From positions 340,809-404,808 of the forward strand of contig JAACTC010000008.1 in the NCBI GenBank assembly GCA_009993635.1: a stretch of DNA of 64,000 nucleotides. Direction: 5' to 3'. Made by a program: the position numbers and the translations under genes. The DNA comes from Erythrobacter sp. Lineage in GTDB: Bacteria; Pseudomonadota; Alphaproteobacteria; Sphingomonadales; Sphingomonadaceae. Position 1 is the first letter of the stretch, and each line of letters opens with the position of its first letter. Below, piece after piece: positions 43,106 to 52,234 of the stretch. The notes under the pieces are model-generated. The model saw nothing but the letters and a program-made list of their open reading frames with translations, was not told where the DNA came from and did no database searches.

Positions 43106-44113
43106 ATGGCCGACCCCAAGTTTGACGTCATCGCCATCGGCAACGCCATCGTCGATGTTCTCGCCCCGGTAACCGACGCGTTTCTGGAAGCGGAGGAGCT
43201 GCCCAAGGGGTCGATGCGGCTGATCGATGCCGAGCGTTCGGTCGACCTGTACGGCAAGATGGGCCAGACCAAGGAAATTTCCGGCGGCGCGGCCGCCAAC
43301 ACGCTGACCGGCGCGACCATGCTGGGCCTGAAGACTGCGTTCATCGGGCAGGTGGCGGACGACCAGCTGGGCGAAATCTATCGCCATGACCTGACCGCGG
43401 TCGGCGTCAGCTTCGATACGCCCGCGCGCCCCTATAGCGACAAGGAAAGCGAACCGCCCACCGGCCGCTGCCTGATCCTGGTCGCCCCCGATGGGGAGCG
43501 CACGATGAACACCTCGCTCGGCGCATCGCAGTTCCTGCCCGCCGCAGCGATCGACGACGATCTGATCCGCAGCACCAGGGTGCTGTTCCTCGAAGGCTAT
43601 CTGTGGGATCCGACCGAGCCGCGCGAAGCGATGAAGCGCGCGATCCAGGTTGCGCGCGATGCGGGCGTGAAGATCGCCTTCGCCACCTGCGCCGATTTCT
43701 GCGTGCACATGCACGGCAAGGATTTCCGCGCACTGATCGACGACGGGCTGATCGACATCCTGTTCGTAAACGAGGAAGAGGCGGGCATCCTCGAAGGCTC
43801 CGACCCCGACGCGGCGTTTGAGTCGCTGGCAGCCGACGTGCCCGTGGTGGTGATGACGCGCGGCGCCGACGGTGCATTGGCCGCGCGCGGCGACGAACGC
43901 GCGAAAGTTTCGCCCGAGCCGGTCGAGAAGGTGCAGGACCTGACCGGCGCAGGCGATCTCTTCGCCGCCGGCTTCCTCTCGGGCTATTGCCGCGACGCCA
44001 GCCTCGAAGAATCGCTGATCCGTGGCGCGGTGGCAGCAGGCGAAGTCATCTCGCACTGGGGCGCACGGCCGGAAGCGGATTTGCAGGCGCTGGTGAAGGC
44101 GAGGTTGGGTTAG
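43106..44113 (+). CDS. Adenosine kinase (PfkB family)
   Basis: This 335-residue sugar/nucleoside kinase starts KFDVIAIGNAIVDVLAPV and has the two PfkB signatures: ISGGAAANTLTGATMLG (nucleoside-binding) and DLTGAGDLFAAGFLSGY with the catalytic Asp and the anion hole. Close alphaproteobacterial homologues are annotated as adenosine kinase, using ATP to make AMP in purine salvage, but other nucleosides cannot be excluded. The ATG at 43106 matches the family N-terminus. Its stop abuts the stop of the convergent gene without a gap. Confidence 0.88.
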   Translation: MADPKFDVIAIGNAIVDVLAPVTDAFLEAEELPKGSMRLIDAERSVDLYGKMGQTKEISGGAAANTLTGATMLGLKTAFIGQVADDQLGEIYRHDLTAVGVSFDTPARPYSDKESEPPTGRCLILVAPDGERTMNTSLGASQFLPAAAIDDDLIRSTRVLFLEGYLWDPTEPREAMKRAIQVARDAGVKIAFATCADFCVHMHGKDFRALIDDGLIDILFVNEEEAGILEGSDPDAAFESLAADVPVVVMTRGADGALAARGDERAKVSPEPVEKVQDLTGAGDLFAAGFLSGYCRDASLEESLIRGAVAAGEVISHWGARPEADLQALVKARLG

Positions 44114-44512
44114 TCAGGCCCCGGTGGGATAGCGCCTCGCGATCCACCAGTCGTTCATCCAGCCCTCGTAGCCGAGAAGTTCGCCTTCGCGCCGTTCCTC
44201 GGCAGCGGTCCACACCTTCGATCGCAACAGCTCGATCATCGCATCAATGCGCCATTCCTCGCCCGGAAGTGCAAAAAGGATGCGATGGAGGCGTAGGTTG
44301 TGGCGACCGGGAAATGCCTCAAAAGCGTCGTGTCTGACGAATCGTCCTGTGGCGATATGCCGGTCGAACATGAGGAGGTAGCGGAGCATGTTTCGAGAGT
44401 AGCGGCCCTCGGCGTCTGCGAAATTAGCAAGCGGCTTCGCTCTGCGGAGCATCAGCCCGAGCTCTCTGTTTGTATGTATCAGATATGGCGGGTCGAGCCG
44501 CTCACCCGTCAC
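44114..44512 (-). CDS. Hypothetical protein coupled to purD
   Basis: Unrecognised, 132 residues, cytosolic. It is rich in aromatic and basic residues, with [38 protein letters not shown] and a C-terminal [17 protein letters not shown]. The gene is slightly less GC-rich than purD. The start is a GTG whose next base forms GTGA with the purD stop, so it is translated from the purD transcript. Nothing in it points to purine metabolism. Confidence 0.6.
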   Translation of the reverse strand: MTGERLDPPYLIHTNRELGLMLRRAKPLANFADAEGRYSRNMLRYLLMFDRHIATGRFVRHDAFEAFPGRHNLRLHRILFALPGEEWRIDAMIELLRSKVWTAAEERREGELLGYEGWMNDWWIARRYPTGA

Positions 44513-45795
44513 TTCGGATCTGTCCCCTCCCGTTCGACCTCGCGCCAGCCGATATCGCGGCGGCAGAAGCCTTGCGCAAAGGTGATCGCGTCGACTGCTT
44601 TGTAAGCAGCGGCCTGCGCCTCCGTGACATTGCGCCCCCGCGCGGTCACGTTGAGCACGCGCCCGCCGCTGGCGACCAGTGCGCCGTCGTCGCCCCGCGC
44701 AGTTCCCGCGTGGAAGACCTTTGCGCCGTCATCCTCCGCGCCGCCCAACTCGATCGCGCCGCCTTTTTGGGGCGTATCGGGATAACCTTCTGCCGCCATC
44801 ACCACGGTCAGCGCGGTGTCGTCAGAGAAACGCACGGGATCGGCCTTCGACAGGTCGCCGGTTGCGCAGGCCATCAGCAGCGCCGGCAGATCGCCCTCGA
44901 ACCGCATCATCAGGACCTGGCATTCGGGATCGCCGAAGCGGATGTTGTATTCGACCAGTTTGGGGCCTTCTTCGGTCAGCATCAGCCCGGCGTAAAGCAC
45001 GCCGCGATAGGGCATTTCCTCTTCGCCCAGCGTGCGCACGGTCGGCACCACGATCTCGCGCATCGCACGGTCTACAAGCGTGTCGGTCAGCACAGGCGCA
45101 GGGCTGTACGCGCCCATACCGCCGGTGTTGGGGCCGGTATCACCTTCGCCAACGCGCTTGTGATCCTGCGCGGTGCCGAAGGGCACGATCATCTCGCCAT
45201 CGGTCAGCGCGAAGAAGCTGGCTTCCTCGCCGCGCATGAACTCCTCGATCACGACTTCCGATCCTGCCGAGCCGAACTTGCCGTCGAACATGTCGGACAG
45301 CGCCTCCTGCGCCTCCTCGCGTGTTTCCGCGATCACCACGCCCTTGCCCGCCGCGAGGCCATCCGCCTTGAGCACGAAGGGTGCGTCGAACCGCTTGAGT
45401 GCGCCCCATGCCGCCTCGAGCGAGGTGACCCGCTCGTAGCCCGCCGTGGGGATATTCGCCCGGGTGCACAGATCCTTGGTGAAGCCCTTGCTTCCTTCGA
45501 GCTGCGCGGCGGCCCTGCCCGGCCCGAAGACCGCGATACCCTGCGCGCGCAGATCGTCCGCCAGCCCCGCGACCAGCGGCGCTTCGGGGCCGACCACGAC
45601 CAGATCGACCGCATTTTCGCGACAAAACGCTATCACGGCCGTGTGATCGGCCATGTCGAGCGCGACAATCTTGGCACATTCGGCGATGCCCGGGTTGCCA
45701 GGTGCCGCGAAAAGCTGCGAGCAGGAGGGGGAAGCGGCCAGTTTCCACGCCAGCGCGTGTTCGCGGCCGCCCGACCCGAGCAGAAGGATATTCAT
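44509..45795 (-). CDS. purD: Phosphoribosylamine-glycine ligase
   Basis: This 428-residue ATP-grasp enzyme makes glycinamide ribonucleotide, the second step of purine synthesis. [19 protein letters not shown] is the family start; [37 protein letters not shown] and the [13 protein letters not shown] motif, then [17 protein letters not shown], are all present. The ATG at 45795 is fixed by the family N-terminus. Its start codon and the xseA start on the other strand are only four bases apart, so its promoter must lie inside xseA. Confidence 0.96.
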   Translation of the reverse strand: MNILLLGSGGREHALAWKLAASPSCSQLFAAPGNPGIAECAKIVALDMADHTAVIAFCRENAVDLVVVGPEAPLVAGLADDLRAQGIAVFGPGRAAAQLEGSKGFTKDLCTRANIPTAGYERVTSLEAAWGALKRFDAPFVLKADGLAAGKGVVIAETREEAQEALSDMFDGKFGSAGSEVVIEEFMRGEEASFFALTDGEMIVPFGTAQDHKRVGEGDTGPNTGGMGAYSPAPVLTDTLVDRAMREIVVPTVRTLGEEEMPYRGVLYAGLMLTEEGPKLVEYNIRFGDPECQVLMMRFEGDLPALLMACATGDLSKADPVRFSDDTALTVVMAAEGYPDTPQKGGAIELGGAEDDGAKVFHAGTARGDDGALVASGGRVLNVTARGRNVTEAQAAAYKAVDAITFAQGFCRRDIGWREVEREGTDPK

Positions 45796-45799
45796 TCGC

Positions 45800-47278
45800 G
45801 TGTCCATTCCCGACGATTCCGATCCTTCGTTGCTAGCGAACAGCAGGCCGGGCGACAATTCCGAGCCGCTCAGCGTGAGCGATCTTTCGCGCAGCCTGAA
45901 GCGCGTGGTGGAGGACCGGTTCGGCTTCGTGCGGCTGCGCGGCGAATTGTCGGGCGTAAAGCGCGCGGCCTCGGGTCATCTCTATTGCAGCCTGAAGGAC
46001 GAGAAATCGGTGATCGACGGGGTCATGTGGAAGAGCGCGACCCCGCGCCTCGCCTTCCTGCCCGAAGACGGGCTGGACGTAATCGCGACCGGCAAGGTCA
46101 CCACCTACGCCGGGCGCTCCAAATATCAGATCATGATCGAGCGGATGGAGCTGGCGGGCGAGGGCGCGCTGCTCGCGTTGCTCGAGAAGACCAAGGCGCG
46201 GCTGGAGGCGGAGGGGCTGTTCGCCGATGCACGCAAGAAGCCGCTGCCCTTCCTCCCGCGCACCATCGGCGTGGTCACCTCGCCTACCGGCGCAGTGATT
46301 CGCGACATCCTTCACCGCCTGTCGGATCGCTTCCCCAGCCATGTGATCGTGTGGCCCGTGCTGGTGCAGGGGGAGGGCGCGAAGGCGCAGGTGAGCGCCG
46401 CAGTGCGCGGGTTCAACGCGCTTGAGCGCAATGGCCCCGTGCCCCGGCCCGATCTGCTCATCGTGGCGCGCGGCGGCGGATCGATCGAGGATCTGTGGAC
46501 CTTCAACGAGGAAGAGGTGGTCCGCGCGATCGCCGATTCGGACATCCCGATCATCTCCGCCGTGGGCCACGAGACGGACACGACGCTGGCCGATTTCGCC
46601 GCCGATCACCGCGCGCCCACACCGACCGCCGCCGCCGAGCGCGCGGTGCCGGTGCGCGCCGATCTGGCCGCAGCCCTGGCCGATCTTGGCGCGCGGCAGA
46701 TGCGCAGTGCCTCGCGTCCCGTATCGATGGGCCGCGAACGGCTGGAGGCGTGCGCACTACGCCTGCCGAAACCCGCCGCATTGCTGCAGGCACCCGCACA
46801 GGCGCTGGACGATGCGAGCGAGCGCCAGCGCCGCGCGCTGGTCGACCGGGTCGGCATCGGGCGCGCCGCGCTGGATCAGGTGGCGGCACGGCTGACGCCG
46901 TCCACGCTGAACTGGCGGATCGGCCAGGCGAAGGAGCGGCTGGAGCATGTCCGGCTGGTGCCCGGAATGCTGAAGGCGCGGCTGGACCGGGCGGCAGAGC
47001 GGCTGGCGGCAGGCGAAACCACGCTGCGCTCGCTCGATCCCAGGGCACCGCTCAAGCGCGGCTACGCGATGGTGTTCGGGCCGGAGGGCGATCTGGTGCG
47101 CACCGCAGAGGGTGCGCGGCGTGCGGGGCGCGTGGAGCTGGAATTTGCCGACGGGCGGATCGCCGCGACCACCGGCAGCGCGCCGCCCCCGGCGGCGCCC
47201 CAATCGCCGACGCCCGCACCGCGCACGCGCAAGGCCTCGCCACCGCCGACAAACCCGAAACAGGGCGATCTGTTCTGA
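45800..47278 (+). CDS. xseA: Exodeoxyribonuclease VII large subunit
   Basis: A 492-residue XseA that degrades single-stranded DNA together with XseB. The N-terminal OB fold starts at [20 protein letters not shown] with [10 protein letters not shown]; the catalytic core has [38 protein letters not shown] and [21 protein letters not shown] coiled-coil region and a proline-rich C-terminal tail ([13 protein letters not shown]) follow. The GTG at 45800 gives the usual short lead into the OB fold; no ATG is nearby. It is divergent from purD. Confidence 0.95.
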   Translation: MSIPDDSDPSLLANSRPGDNSEPLSVSDLSRSLKRVVEDRFGFVRLRGELSGVKRAASGHLYCSLKDEKSVIDGVMWKSATPRLAFLPEDGLDVIATGKVTTYAGRSKYQIMIERMELAGEGALLALLEKTKARLEAEGLFADARKKPLPFLPRTIGVVTSPTGAVIRDILHRLSDRFPSHVIVWPVLVQGEGAKAQVSAAVRGFNALERNGPVPRPDLLIVARGGGSIEDLWTFNEEEVVRAIADSDIPIISAVGHETDTTLADFAADHRAPTPTAAAERAVPVRADLAAALADLGARQMRSASRPVSMGRERLEACALRLPKPAALLQAPAQALDDASERQRRALVDRVGIGRAALDQVAARLTPSTLNWRIGQAKERLEHVRLVPGMLKARLDRAAERLAAGETTLRSLDPRAPLKRGYAMVFGPEGDLVRTAEGARRAGRVELEFADGRIAATTGSAPPPAAPQSPTPAPRTRKASPPPTNPKQGDLF

Positions 47279-47318
47279 AGAGGGTGTTTAGGCGGCGCAG
47301 GATTGCTATATCGCGCCC

Positions 47319-47522
47319 ATGCTTACCACTTCCAGCGAACAGCCCGCACGGCTGCAATATGGCCCCAACTCGTTCCGCGTGGTGCGCTCGGGCCGCTTCG
47401 TCACCTGCGCCGTCAGCGGCGAACCGATCCCGCTCGAAGCCCTGCGGTACTGGAGCGTCGAGCATCAGGAAGCCTACGCCAGCTGCGAGATCGCGACCCG
47501 CCGCCTGACCGGCGAAGCGTGA
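47319..47522 (+). CDS. DUF2093 family protein
   Basis: This 67-residue protein is DUF2093, a small alphaproteobacterial family of unknown function: PARLQYGPNSFRVVRSGRF, VTCAVSGEPIPLEALRYWSV and EHQEAYASCEI. One Cys pair (TCAVSG and SCEI) might bind metal. It lies 40 bases after xseA and overlaps the peptidase gene downstream by 4 bases. Confidence 0.88.
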   Translation: MLTTSSEQPARLQYGPNSFRVVRSGRFVTCAVSGEPIPLEALRYWSVEHQEAYASCEIATRRLTGEA

Positions 47523-48490
47523 GCCTGCGGCTGACATCGCACGCGGCGCTGGGCGCGGCGATCCTGATCGCACTCACCAGCTGTTCGACCGGTTCCGGCG
47601 GCGGCGAGGGTGCGGGCGACGTCGCCCAGCCGGTTGCCGCGCGGCCCGCGCCGATGCCGGCCCCTGCCCCTGCCCCTGCCCCGGTGGCGCTGCCCGATCC
47701 CACCCCCACGCCAACCGCGCCCCCGGCGCGTACCGCCTTCACCTATAATGGCGAGCTTGAACAGGGCGGCTGGATTCGCGGGCAGGTGCCGAGCAATACG
47801 CGAAGCGCGCGGCTTGGCGAGCAGACGATTCGATTCGACGAAGACGGTCGTTTCTTCGGTGCGTTCGACCGCGACCAGGGGGCGCAGATCGATCTGGTCG
47901 CCACGCTGGAGGATGGGCGAACCATCTCCACACCGCTGACGATCAGGCCGCGTGACTGGAATCTGGAGAATATCAACGCACCCTACCGCGCCGGGCGCAG
48001 CAGCGCGGAATTCCAGCGGCTTCGTGGCAAGGAAGTCGCGCAGATCGTCGCCGCGCGGGCGATGGATACCGGGGCCGAAGGCTGGCGGCAGGACTTCATC
48101 TGGCCGGTCACCGGCAGGATCTCCGGCCGATTCGGTTCGCAGCGCGTTTATCAGGGCAAGCCCGGCCCCTATCACTCCGGCCTCGACATCGCGCCGGGTG
48201 CGGGCGTGCCCTATGTCGCACCGGCTGACGGGGTGGTGACGCTGGTGGCGCAGGATCCCTTCACGCTGGAGGGGCGGCTGCTGATGATCGACCATGGCAT
48301 GGGGCTGAACAGCGCCTTCCTCCACTCGGCCACGATTGTCGTGCGCGAGGGACAGAGGGTGCGGCAGGGGCAGTTCCTGGGCACGGTCGGCGCGACCGGC
48401 CGGGCGACAGGGCCGCATCTGCACTGGAGCCTCAAATGGCAGGATTCGCGGCTCGACCCGCTGCTGTTCCTTGGGCCGATGACCGACTGA
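47519..48490 (+). CDS. M23 (LytM) family metallopeptidase, lipoprotein
   Basis: A 323-residue envelope protein starting with GTG (overlapping the DUF2093 stop). A lipoprotein signal (LTSCST) is followed by a proline-rich linker, a beta domain at about 65-170 and a C-terminal LytM domain. The zinc ligands are complete: HSGLDIAPG (H-x3-D) and HLHWSLKW (H-x-H), together with the DHGMGLNSAFLH motif. It should cut peptidoglycan crosslinks and so be active, unlike EnvC-type activators. It is the last gene of xseA-DUF2093-M23. Confidence 0.9.
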   Translation: MSLRLTSHAALGAAILIALTSCSTGSGGGEGAGDVAQPVAARPAPMPAPAPAPAPVALPDPTPTPTAPPARTAFTYNGELEQGGWIRGQVPSNTRSARLGEQTIRFDEDGRFFGAFDRDQGAQIDLVATLEDGRTISTPLTIRPRDWNLENINAPYRAGRSSAEFQRLRGKEVAQIVAARAMDTGAEGWRQDFIWPVTGRISGRFGSQRVYQGKPGPYHSGLDIAPGAGVPYVAPADGVVTLVAQDPFTLEGRLLMIDHGMGLNSAFLHSATIVVREGQRVRQGQFLGTVGATGRATGPHLHWSLKWQDSRLDPLLFLGPMTD

Positions 48491-48521
48491 GCACGTTGTG
48501 GCGAATCGGCTGCCCAAGCCG

Positions 48522-48556
48522 CGCCCCTGACACACCTGACACAGTGTTCAGGGGCG
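48522..48556 (+). repeat. Stem-loop with internal CCTGACACA repeat after the M23 gene
   Basis: CGCCCCTGA (48522-48530) is perfectly complementary to TCAGGGGCG (48548-48556). The loop contains a second copy of CTGACACA, so CCTGACACA occurs twice in tandem. Only A residues follow on the plus strand, so it is not a typical intrinsic terminator. Confidence 0.5.
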
Positions 48557-48679
48557 GAAAAACCGGGTGCCCGAAGCGCGCATATCCGGCGGCTGGCTGA
48601 CGATGGGAAAGAACCGCGCCGAAACTAGCGCCTGCATCCGATGTAGGACAGCGGCGCGTACGCCTTGCAGACATGGCTA

Positions 48680-48712
48680 GGGCGCGATTCGCAGCGAACT
48701 GCGACCGCGCCC
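48680..48712. repeat. Stem-loop in the gap between the M23 gene and rpmB
   Basis: GGGCGCG (48680-48686) pairs with CGCGCCC (48706-48712), and CGCAG with CTGCG inside, around a CGAA loop. No T-run on either side. It could be an RNA-processing hairpin. The remainder of the 48491-48744 gap shows no further recognisable element. Confidence 0.45.
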
Positions 48713-48727
48713 CGGGTTCAATCGATT

Positions 48728-48755
48728 GAAAAAGCCGGAAAGGCTCAGGCGGCTT
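48728..48755 (-). terminator. Probable terminator of rpmB overlapping its stop codon
   Basis: On the minus strand AAGCCG (48755-48750) pairs with CGGCTT (48737-48732) across a 12-base loop that contains the rpmB stop; a TTTTT run (plus-strand A 48729-48733) follows. The stem is short. Confidence 0.4.
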
Positions 48756-49035
48756 CCTTGGCCGCCTTCTTCAGCTCGCGCTTCACCTTGAGGGCGCGCG
48801 CGGAAAGCTTTTCGTCCTTGGTCTTCAGCAGCCAGTTGTCGAGCCCGCCATTGTGCTCGACCGAGCGCAGGCCCTGCGTCGACACGCGGAACTTGAAGCT
48901 GCGGTCCAGCTTTTCGCTCAGCAGCGTGACGTTCTGCAGGTTGGGCAGGAACACACGCTTGGTCTTGTTGTTCGCGTGGCTGACATTGTGGCCGACCTGG
49001 CGACCCTTGCCGGTCAGTTCGCAGATGCGCGACAT
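48745..49035 (-). CDS. rpmB: 50S ribosomal protein L28
   Basis: This 96-residue protein is L28: [39 protein letters not shown] and [16 protein letters not shown]. The Cys of the zinc-binding form (C-x2-C) is reduced to one Cys, so it is the C-minus type. It is a single gene, divergent from tadA. Alphaproteobacterial L28 often lies alone in this way. Confidence 0.96.
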   Translation of the reverse strand: MSRICELTGKGRQVGHNVSHANNKTKRVFLPNLQNVTLLSEKLDRSFKFRVSTQGLRSVEHNGGLDNWLLKTKDEKLSARALKVKRELKKAAKEAA

Positions 49036-49169
49036 GGCTTATCTCTTCTCAAAAATGGTGATCGGTCTGTGCCGGAAAGTCGCCGCGCTTAGCGGCCAAT
49101 ATGCGAATCGTCAACAACCGATGGTGGTCCTTGCCGAGCCGACCCGGCGCTTATAGCGCAGATTTCACA

Positions 49170-49658
49170 ATGACGCGATGGCCTTTGCCCGATCCGATGA
49201 AAGCCGCGCTGGAGCAGGCGCAGCTGGCCGCCAATGCAGGCGAAGTGCCGGTCGGCGCGGTGATCACGCGCGATGGCGCAGTGATTGCGGCTGCGCATAA
49301 TGCCCCGCGCACGCTGGCAGACCCGACCGCCCATGCCGAAGTGCTCGTGCTGCGCGCGGCGGCAAAGGCGCTAGGGCAGGAGCGACTCGAAGGCTGCGAC
49401 CTGTGGGTGACGCTGGAGCCCTGCGCAATGTGTGCCGGAGCCATCGCCCACGCGCGAATCGCCCGGCTCTACTACGCCGCGCCCGACCCCAAGGGCGGCG
49501 CGGTGGCGCATGGCGCGCGGGTGTTCGAGCATCCGCAGTGCCATCATAGGCCGGAAGTCTATTCGGGGATGGGCGAGGATGAGGCTGCTGGGTTGCTGCG
49601 GTCTTTTTTTGAGGAGCGCCGATCGCCTTCGAAGGATATCCAACCTTCGACAGATTAA
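49170..49658 (+). CDS. tadA: tRNA-specific adenosine deaminase TadA
   Basis: A 162-residue cytidine-deaminase-fold enzyme that converts A34 to inosine in tRNA-Arg(ACG). TAHAEVLVLRAAAKAL supplies the zinc His and the proton-shuttle Glu, and TLEPCAMCAGAIAHARI supplies the P-C-x2-C zinc cysteines. DPKGGAVAHGARVF and a basic tail follow. The ATG at 49170 was chosen because the family starts shortly before the first helix. It is 13 bases before the next gene. Confidence 0.93.
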   Translation: MTRWPLPDPMKAALEQAQLAANAGEVPVGAVITRDGAVIAAAHNAPRTLADPTAHAEVLVLRAAAKALGQERLEGCDLWVTLEPCAMCAGAIAHARIARLYYAAPDPKGGAVAHGARVFEHPQCHHRPEVYSGMGEDEAAGLLRSFFEERRSPSKDIQPSTD

Positions 49659-49671
49659 GGGGAGAAGACTT

Positions 49672-50019
49672 ATGGCCGTCACCAGAATCGTAGCCAATCT
49701 GAGCGCAGCGGACCCGACCAAACTCGCCGAATTCTATCGCGATATTTTCGAACTCGACCTGTCGCTCGACATGGGTTGGATCTCTTTTCTACAGAACGGA
49801 AAGCAACAGAATATCGAGCTCCATACCGCGTCGGAAGGCGGCAACGGAACACAATTACCGGTCATCTCGATTGGGGTGGACGATCTCTCGGCAACCGAAA
49901 CCCGCGTTCGTCAAGCGGGCATGGAGATCGTTTACGGCCCTGCGACCGAAGAGTGGGGACTGACGCGATTTTACTTTCGTGATCCGGAAGGAAACCTGGT
50001 CAATGTCGTCGACAGCTAG
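49672..50019 (+). CDS. VOC superfamily (glyoxalase/bleomycin-resistance-like) protein
   Basis: This 115-residue protein has the beta-alpha-beta3 repeats of the vicinal-oxygen-chelate fold: TRIVANLSAADPTKLAEFYR at the start, then a strand region, and FYFRDPEGNLVNVVDS at the end with the terminal metal-ligand Asp/Glu position. The first metal ligand position is less clear. Functions in this superfamily range from isomerase to antibiotic-binding, so none is assigned. A GGGGAGA Shine-Dalgarno is 8 bases before the ATG. Its codon use is a little more AT-rich than tadA. Confidence 0.78.
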   Translation: MAVTRIVANLSAADPTKLAEFYRDIFELDLSLDMGWISFLQNGKQQNIELHTASEGGNGTQLPVISIGVDDLSATETRVRQAGMEIVYGPATEEWGLTRFYFRDPEGNLVNVVDS

Positions 50020-50039
50020 GCGGAAAGGTCGAGACCAGA

Positions 50040-50750
50040 TTACAGCCCCCGCCATATCTTCGCCGGAGCTTCGTCCGCCGCGCCCCGTGCCGCACGCTTG
50101 CACGCTGCAGGCAGCCAGTCGCGTCCGTAGCAGAGCCGCAGCTCTTCCAGCCAGCCGCGCTCGTTGAGCTTCACCGCGATCATCTCGGGCCGCCAGTTGG
50201 TGTTGGCCTGCATCCACGCCTCGCGGATATCGCCCGCGGTCAGCCCCTCCTTGCGCGACAGCCGGTCGAGGTCGGGCCAGTCGAGGCTGCGATGGAGGAT
50301 GCGGGTGATGCGGAAATAGCGATTCGGCGTGTCGGTCAGGCAGGAACCGTGCTTCGCCCATTGCCGCATCGCGAGGCTTGCCGAAGGTTGCACGCACATC
50401 TGGCGGGCAAGCTGCGCGCCGGTGGGTCGCGCTTGCCGGGCGGCACACCATTGCGGCCAGCCGCGCGCGCCCTGTGGCCAGAGTCCGTGGACGATCAGCC
50501 CGAAGCTGCCGCTGCGCCCTGAGCATTGCCGGGCGTGGCGCGGCGAATCCTTGCGCGTGCGACAGAATTCCGGGCTCCAGCTGAGTGCCAGGACATAGCC
50601 TGTCACCGGAATGGACCGGCTCGGCCCGTCGCGCGCAATGCCGGGCACCGCCACGGATCGGGGCGCGCTGCATTGATAGCTTTGCGTGGCCGCAGTCGCG
50701 GGCAGCAGCGCGGCGAACAGCCCGGCCCATGCCAGCAGCCGCCGCGTCAT
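50040..50750 (-). CDS. Ribonuclease T2 family protein
   Basis: A 236-residue secreted ribonuclease. A signal peptide (LLAWAGLFAALLPATAAT) is followed by the T2 core: VLALSWSPEFC, IVHGLWPQG (CAS I, catalytic His) and QWAKHGSCLTDT (CAS II, with His and Lys). Several cysteines match the usual disulfides. It hydrolyses RNA in the periplasm or outside through 2',3'-cyclic intermediates. It lies 5 bases after the membrane gene upstream and is probably co-transcribed with it. Confidence 0.9.
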   Translation of the reverse strand: MTRRLLAWAGLFAALLPATAATQSYQCSAPRSVAVPGIARDGPSRSIPVTGYVLALSWSPEFCRTRKDSPRHARQCSGRSGSFGLIVHGLWPQGARGWPQWCAARQARPTGAQLARQMCVQPSASLAMRQWAKHGSCLTDTPNRYFRITRILHRSLDWPDLDRLSRKEGLTAGDIREAWMQANTNWRPEMIAVKLNERGWLEELRLCYGRDWLPAACKRAARGAADEAPAKIWRGL

Positions 50751-50754
50751 TGTG

Positions 50755-51174
50755 TCAGGCCTCGTCGGCGGGAGGGCGGTTTTCGAGCCAGCGGATCGCG
50801 TCGCTGCGGAACAGCATGCTGACGGCCACCGCGTTCGCGATCAGCGCGATCAGGCTGTAAATCTCGGCCAGCGCCATCGTGCCCACGAAATAGTCGCCCA
50901 CGCCGACCAGCGAGAGGAGGAAGAAGAACACGATGATCCACTTCGCCACGACCATCCTCTTGCGCGATACCAGATACCACAGCAGCAGGCTGATCAGGAT
51001 GGAGACGGCAAACAGCCCGGTGATCACCAGCGGCGAGATGGAAAGGCCTCGCTCCGCGCCCTGCGCGGCAAGCTGGGCCTCTGCATTACGGTAACCGGTG
51101 ATGAAGCCGAGCACCGAAAGGAACGTCGAGCCGAGGTAGAAAAAGTCGAACAGCTTGATCGATTGCGGTTTCAA
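50755..51174 (-). CDS. Hypothetical four-helix membrane protein
   Basis: Unrecognised, 139 residues with about four membrane segments: FYLGSTFLSVLGFITGY, LVITGLFAVSILISLLLWYL, WIIVFFFLLSLVGVGDYFVG and IYSLIALIANAVAVSMLF. This looks like a small bundle. I used the TTG at 51174, which has AAGGGGGG upstream and begins the conserved-looking part KPQSIKLFDFF; the frame also runs back to a GTG at 51258 that would overlap the nadC stop and add 28 residues. The choice is uncertain. Confidence 0.6.
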   Translation of the reverse strand: MKPQSIKLFDFFYLGSTFLSVLGFITGYRNAEAQLAAQGAERGLSISPLVITGLFAVSILISLLLWYLVSRKRMVVAKWIIVFFFLLSLVGVGDYFVGTMALAEIYSLIALIANAVAVSMLFRSDAIRWLENRPPADEA

Positions 51175-51254
51175 CGGCGTACCCCCCTTTGCCGGCCCCT
51201 TGGCAGGCAGGCGCAGGAAGGTGGCGCATGATCGGGCGGGCCGCAAGTCGCCGA

Positions 51255-52130
51255 TCACGCCAAGGTGGTGAAATCCAGTCCGATATCCGCCGCGGGCGCA
51301 CTTTGCGTCAGCCGCCCGACCGACACGTAGTCCACCCCGGTTGCGGCCTTGGCGCGGATCGTTTCCAGGTTGATCCCGCCGCTTGCCTCGGTCGGCACTC
51401 GGCCCCCCGAGATTCTGCCGACGATGGCCACCGCTTCGCGCAGGGTTGGCGGCTCCATGTTATCGAGCAGCAGGCGGGTGGCCCCGGCTTCGAGCGCAGG
51501 TTCGATCTGGTCGAGCCGATCGACCTCGCAGATGATCTCGCGCACGCCCGCATCGCGCGCGCGGCGCACGGCTTCGCCGACCGATCCGGCGACCGCGACG
51601 TGGTTGTCCTTGATCATCGCCGCGTCCCACAGGCCCATACGGTGATTCGCCCCGCCGCCCATGCGCACCGCGTATTTTTCGAGGTGGCGCAGGCCGGGCA
51701 GGGTCTTGCGCGTGTCGAGCAGCGTGCAGTCCGGGTTGTCCATCGCGGTCACATAGGCGCGCACCAGCGTGGCGATGCCCGACAGGTGCTGTACGGTGTT
51801 GAGCGCGGCGCGCTCTGCGGTCAGCAGCGCGCGCGCATTGCCTTCGATCCGCATCAGATCGGTGCCGGGGGCAACCTGCGCGCCGTCCTCTACCAGCGGT
51901 TCGATCGTGCATTCGGGGTCGAGCGCGCGGAAGAACGCGGCGGCGATGGGCAGGCCTGCGACCGTCACCGGATCGCGGCTGTCCATCACGCCGGTAAAGC
52001 GCGCGTCGGAAGGGATCACCGCTTCGCTGGTAACGTCATGGCCACCGCCGGGCAGGCCTTCACCGAGGTCTTCCGCGAGCGTGTCGCGCACGAAGGCGTC
52101 GAGATCGAAGCCGGAAAGGGTGAAGGTCAT
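51255..52130 (-). CDS. nadC: Nicotinate-nucleotide diphosphorylase (carboxylating)
   Basis: A 291-residue quinolinate phosphoribosyltransferase of NAD synthesis. FVRDTLAEDLGEGLPGGGHD is the family start; RALLTAERAALNTVQHLSGI, TLLDTRKTLPGLRHLEKYAV and GGGANHRMGLWDAAMIKDNH bind the phosphoribosyl diphosphate and quinolinate; TGVDYVSVGRLTQSAPA is the C-terminal phosphate loop. An in-frame ATG four codons upstream is an alternative start. nadA and nadB are not adjacent. Confidence 0.94.
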   Translation of the reverse strand: MTFTLSGFDLDAFVRDTLAEDLGEGLPGGGHDVTSEAVIPSDARFTGVMDSRDPVTVAGLPIAAAFFRALDPECTIEPLVEDGAQVAPGTDLMRIEGNARALLTAERAALNTVQHLSGIATLVRAYVTAMDNPDCTLLDTRKTLPGLRHLEKYAVRMGGGANHRMGLWDAAMIKDNHVAVAGSVGEAVRRARDAGVREIICEVDRLDQIEPALEAGATRLLLDNMEPPTLREAVAIVGRISGGRVPTEASGGINLETIRAKAATGVDYVSVGRLTQSAPAADIGLDFTTLA

Positions 52131-52234
52131 GATCGAACCCATTCTTGGTCGCGGCAGCCAGAGGGCGACTGCCCGACGGCCATCAGGCCGCCCCCGTGGA
52201 GGCATTCGCGCATGCGAAATGCCGCGAACGAAAA

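Noticed and set aside
48680..48735. tRNA-like impression around GGGTTCAATCG near rpmB
   Set aside because: The supposed T-arm does not pair and no acceptor or anticodon stem can be drawn.
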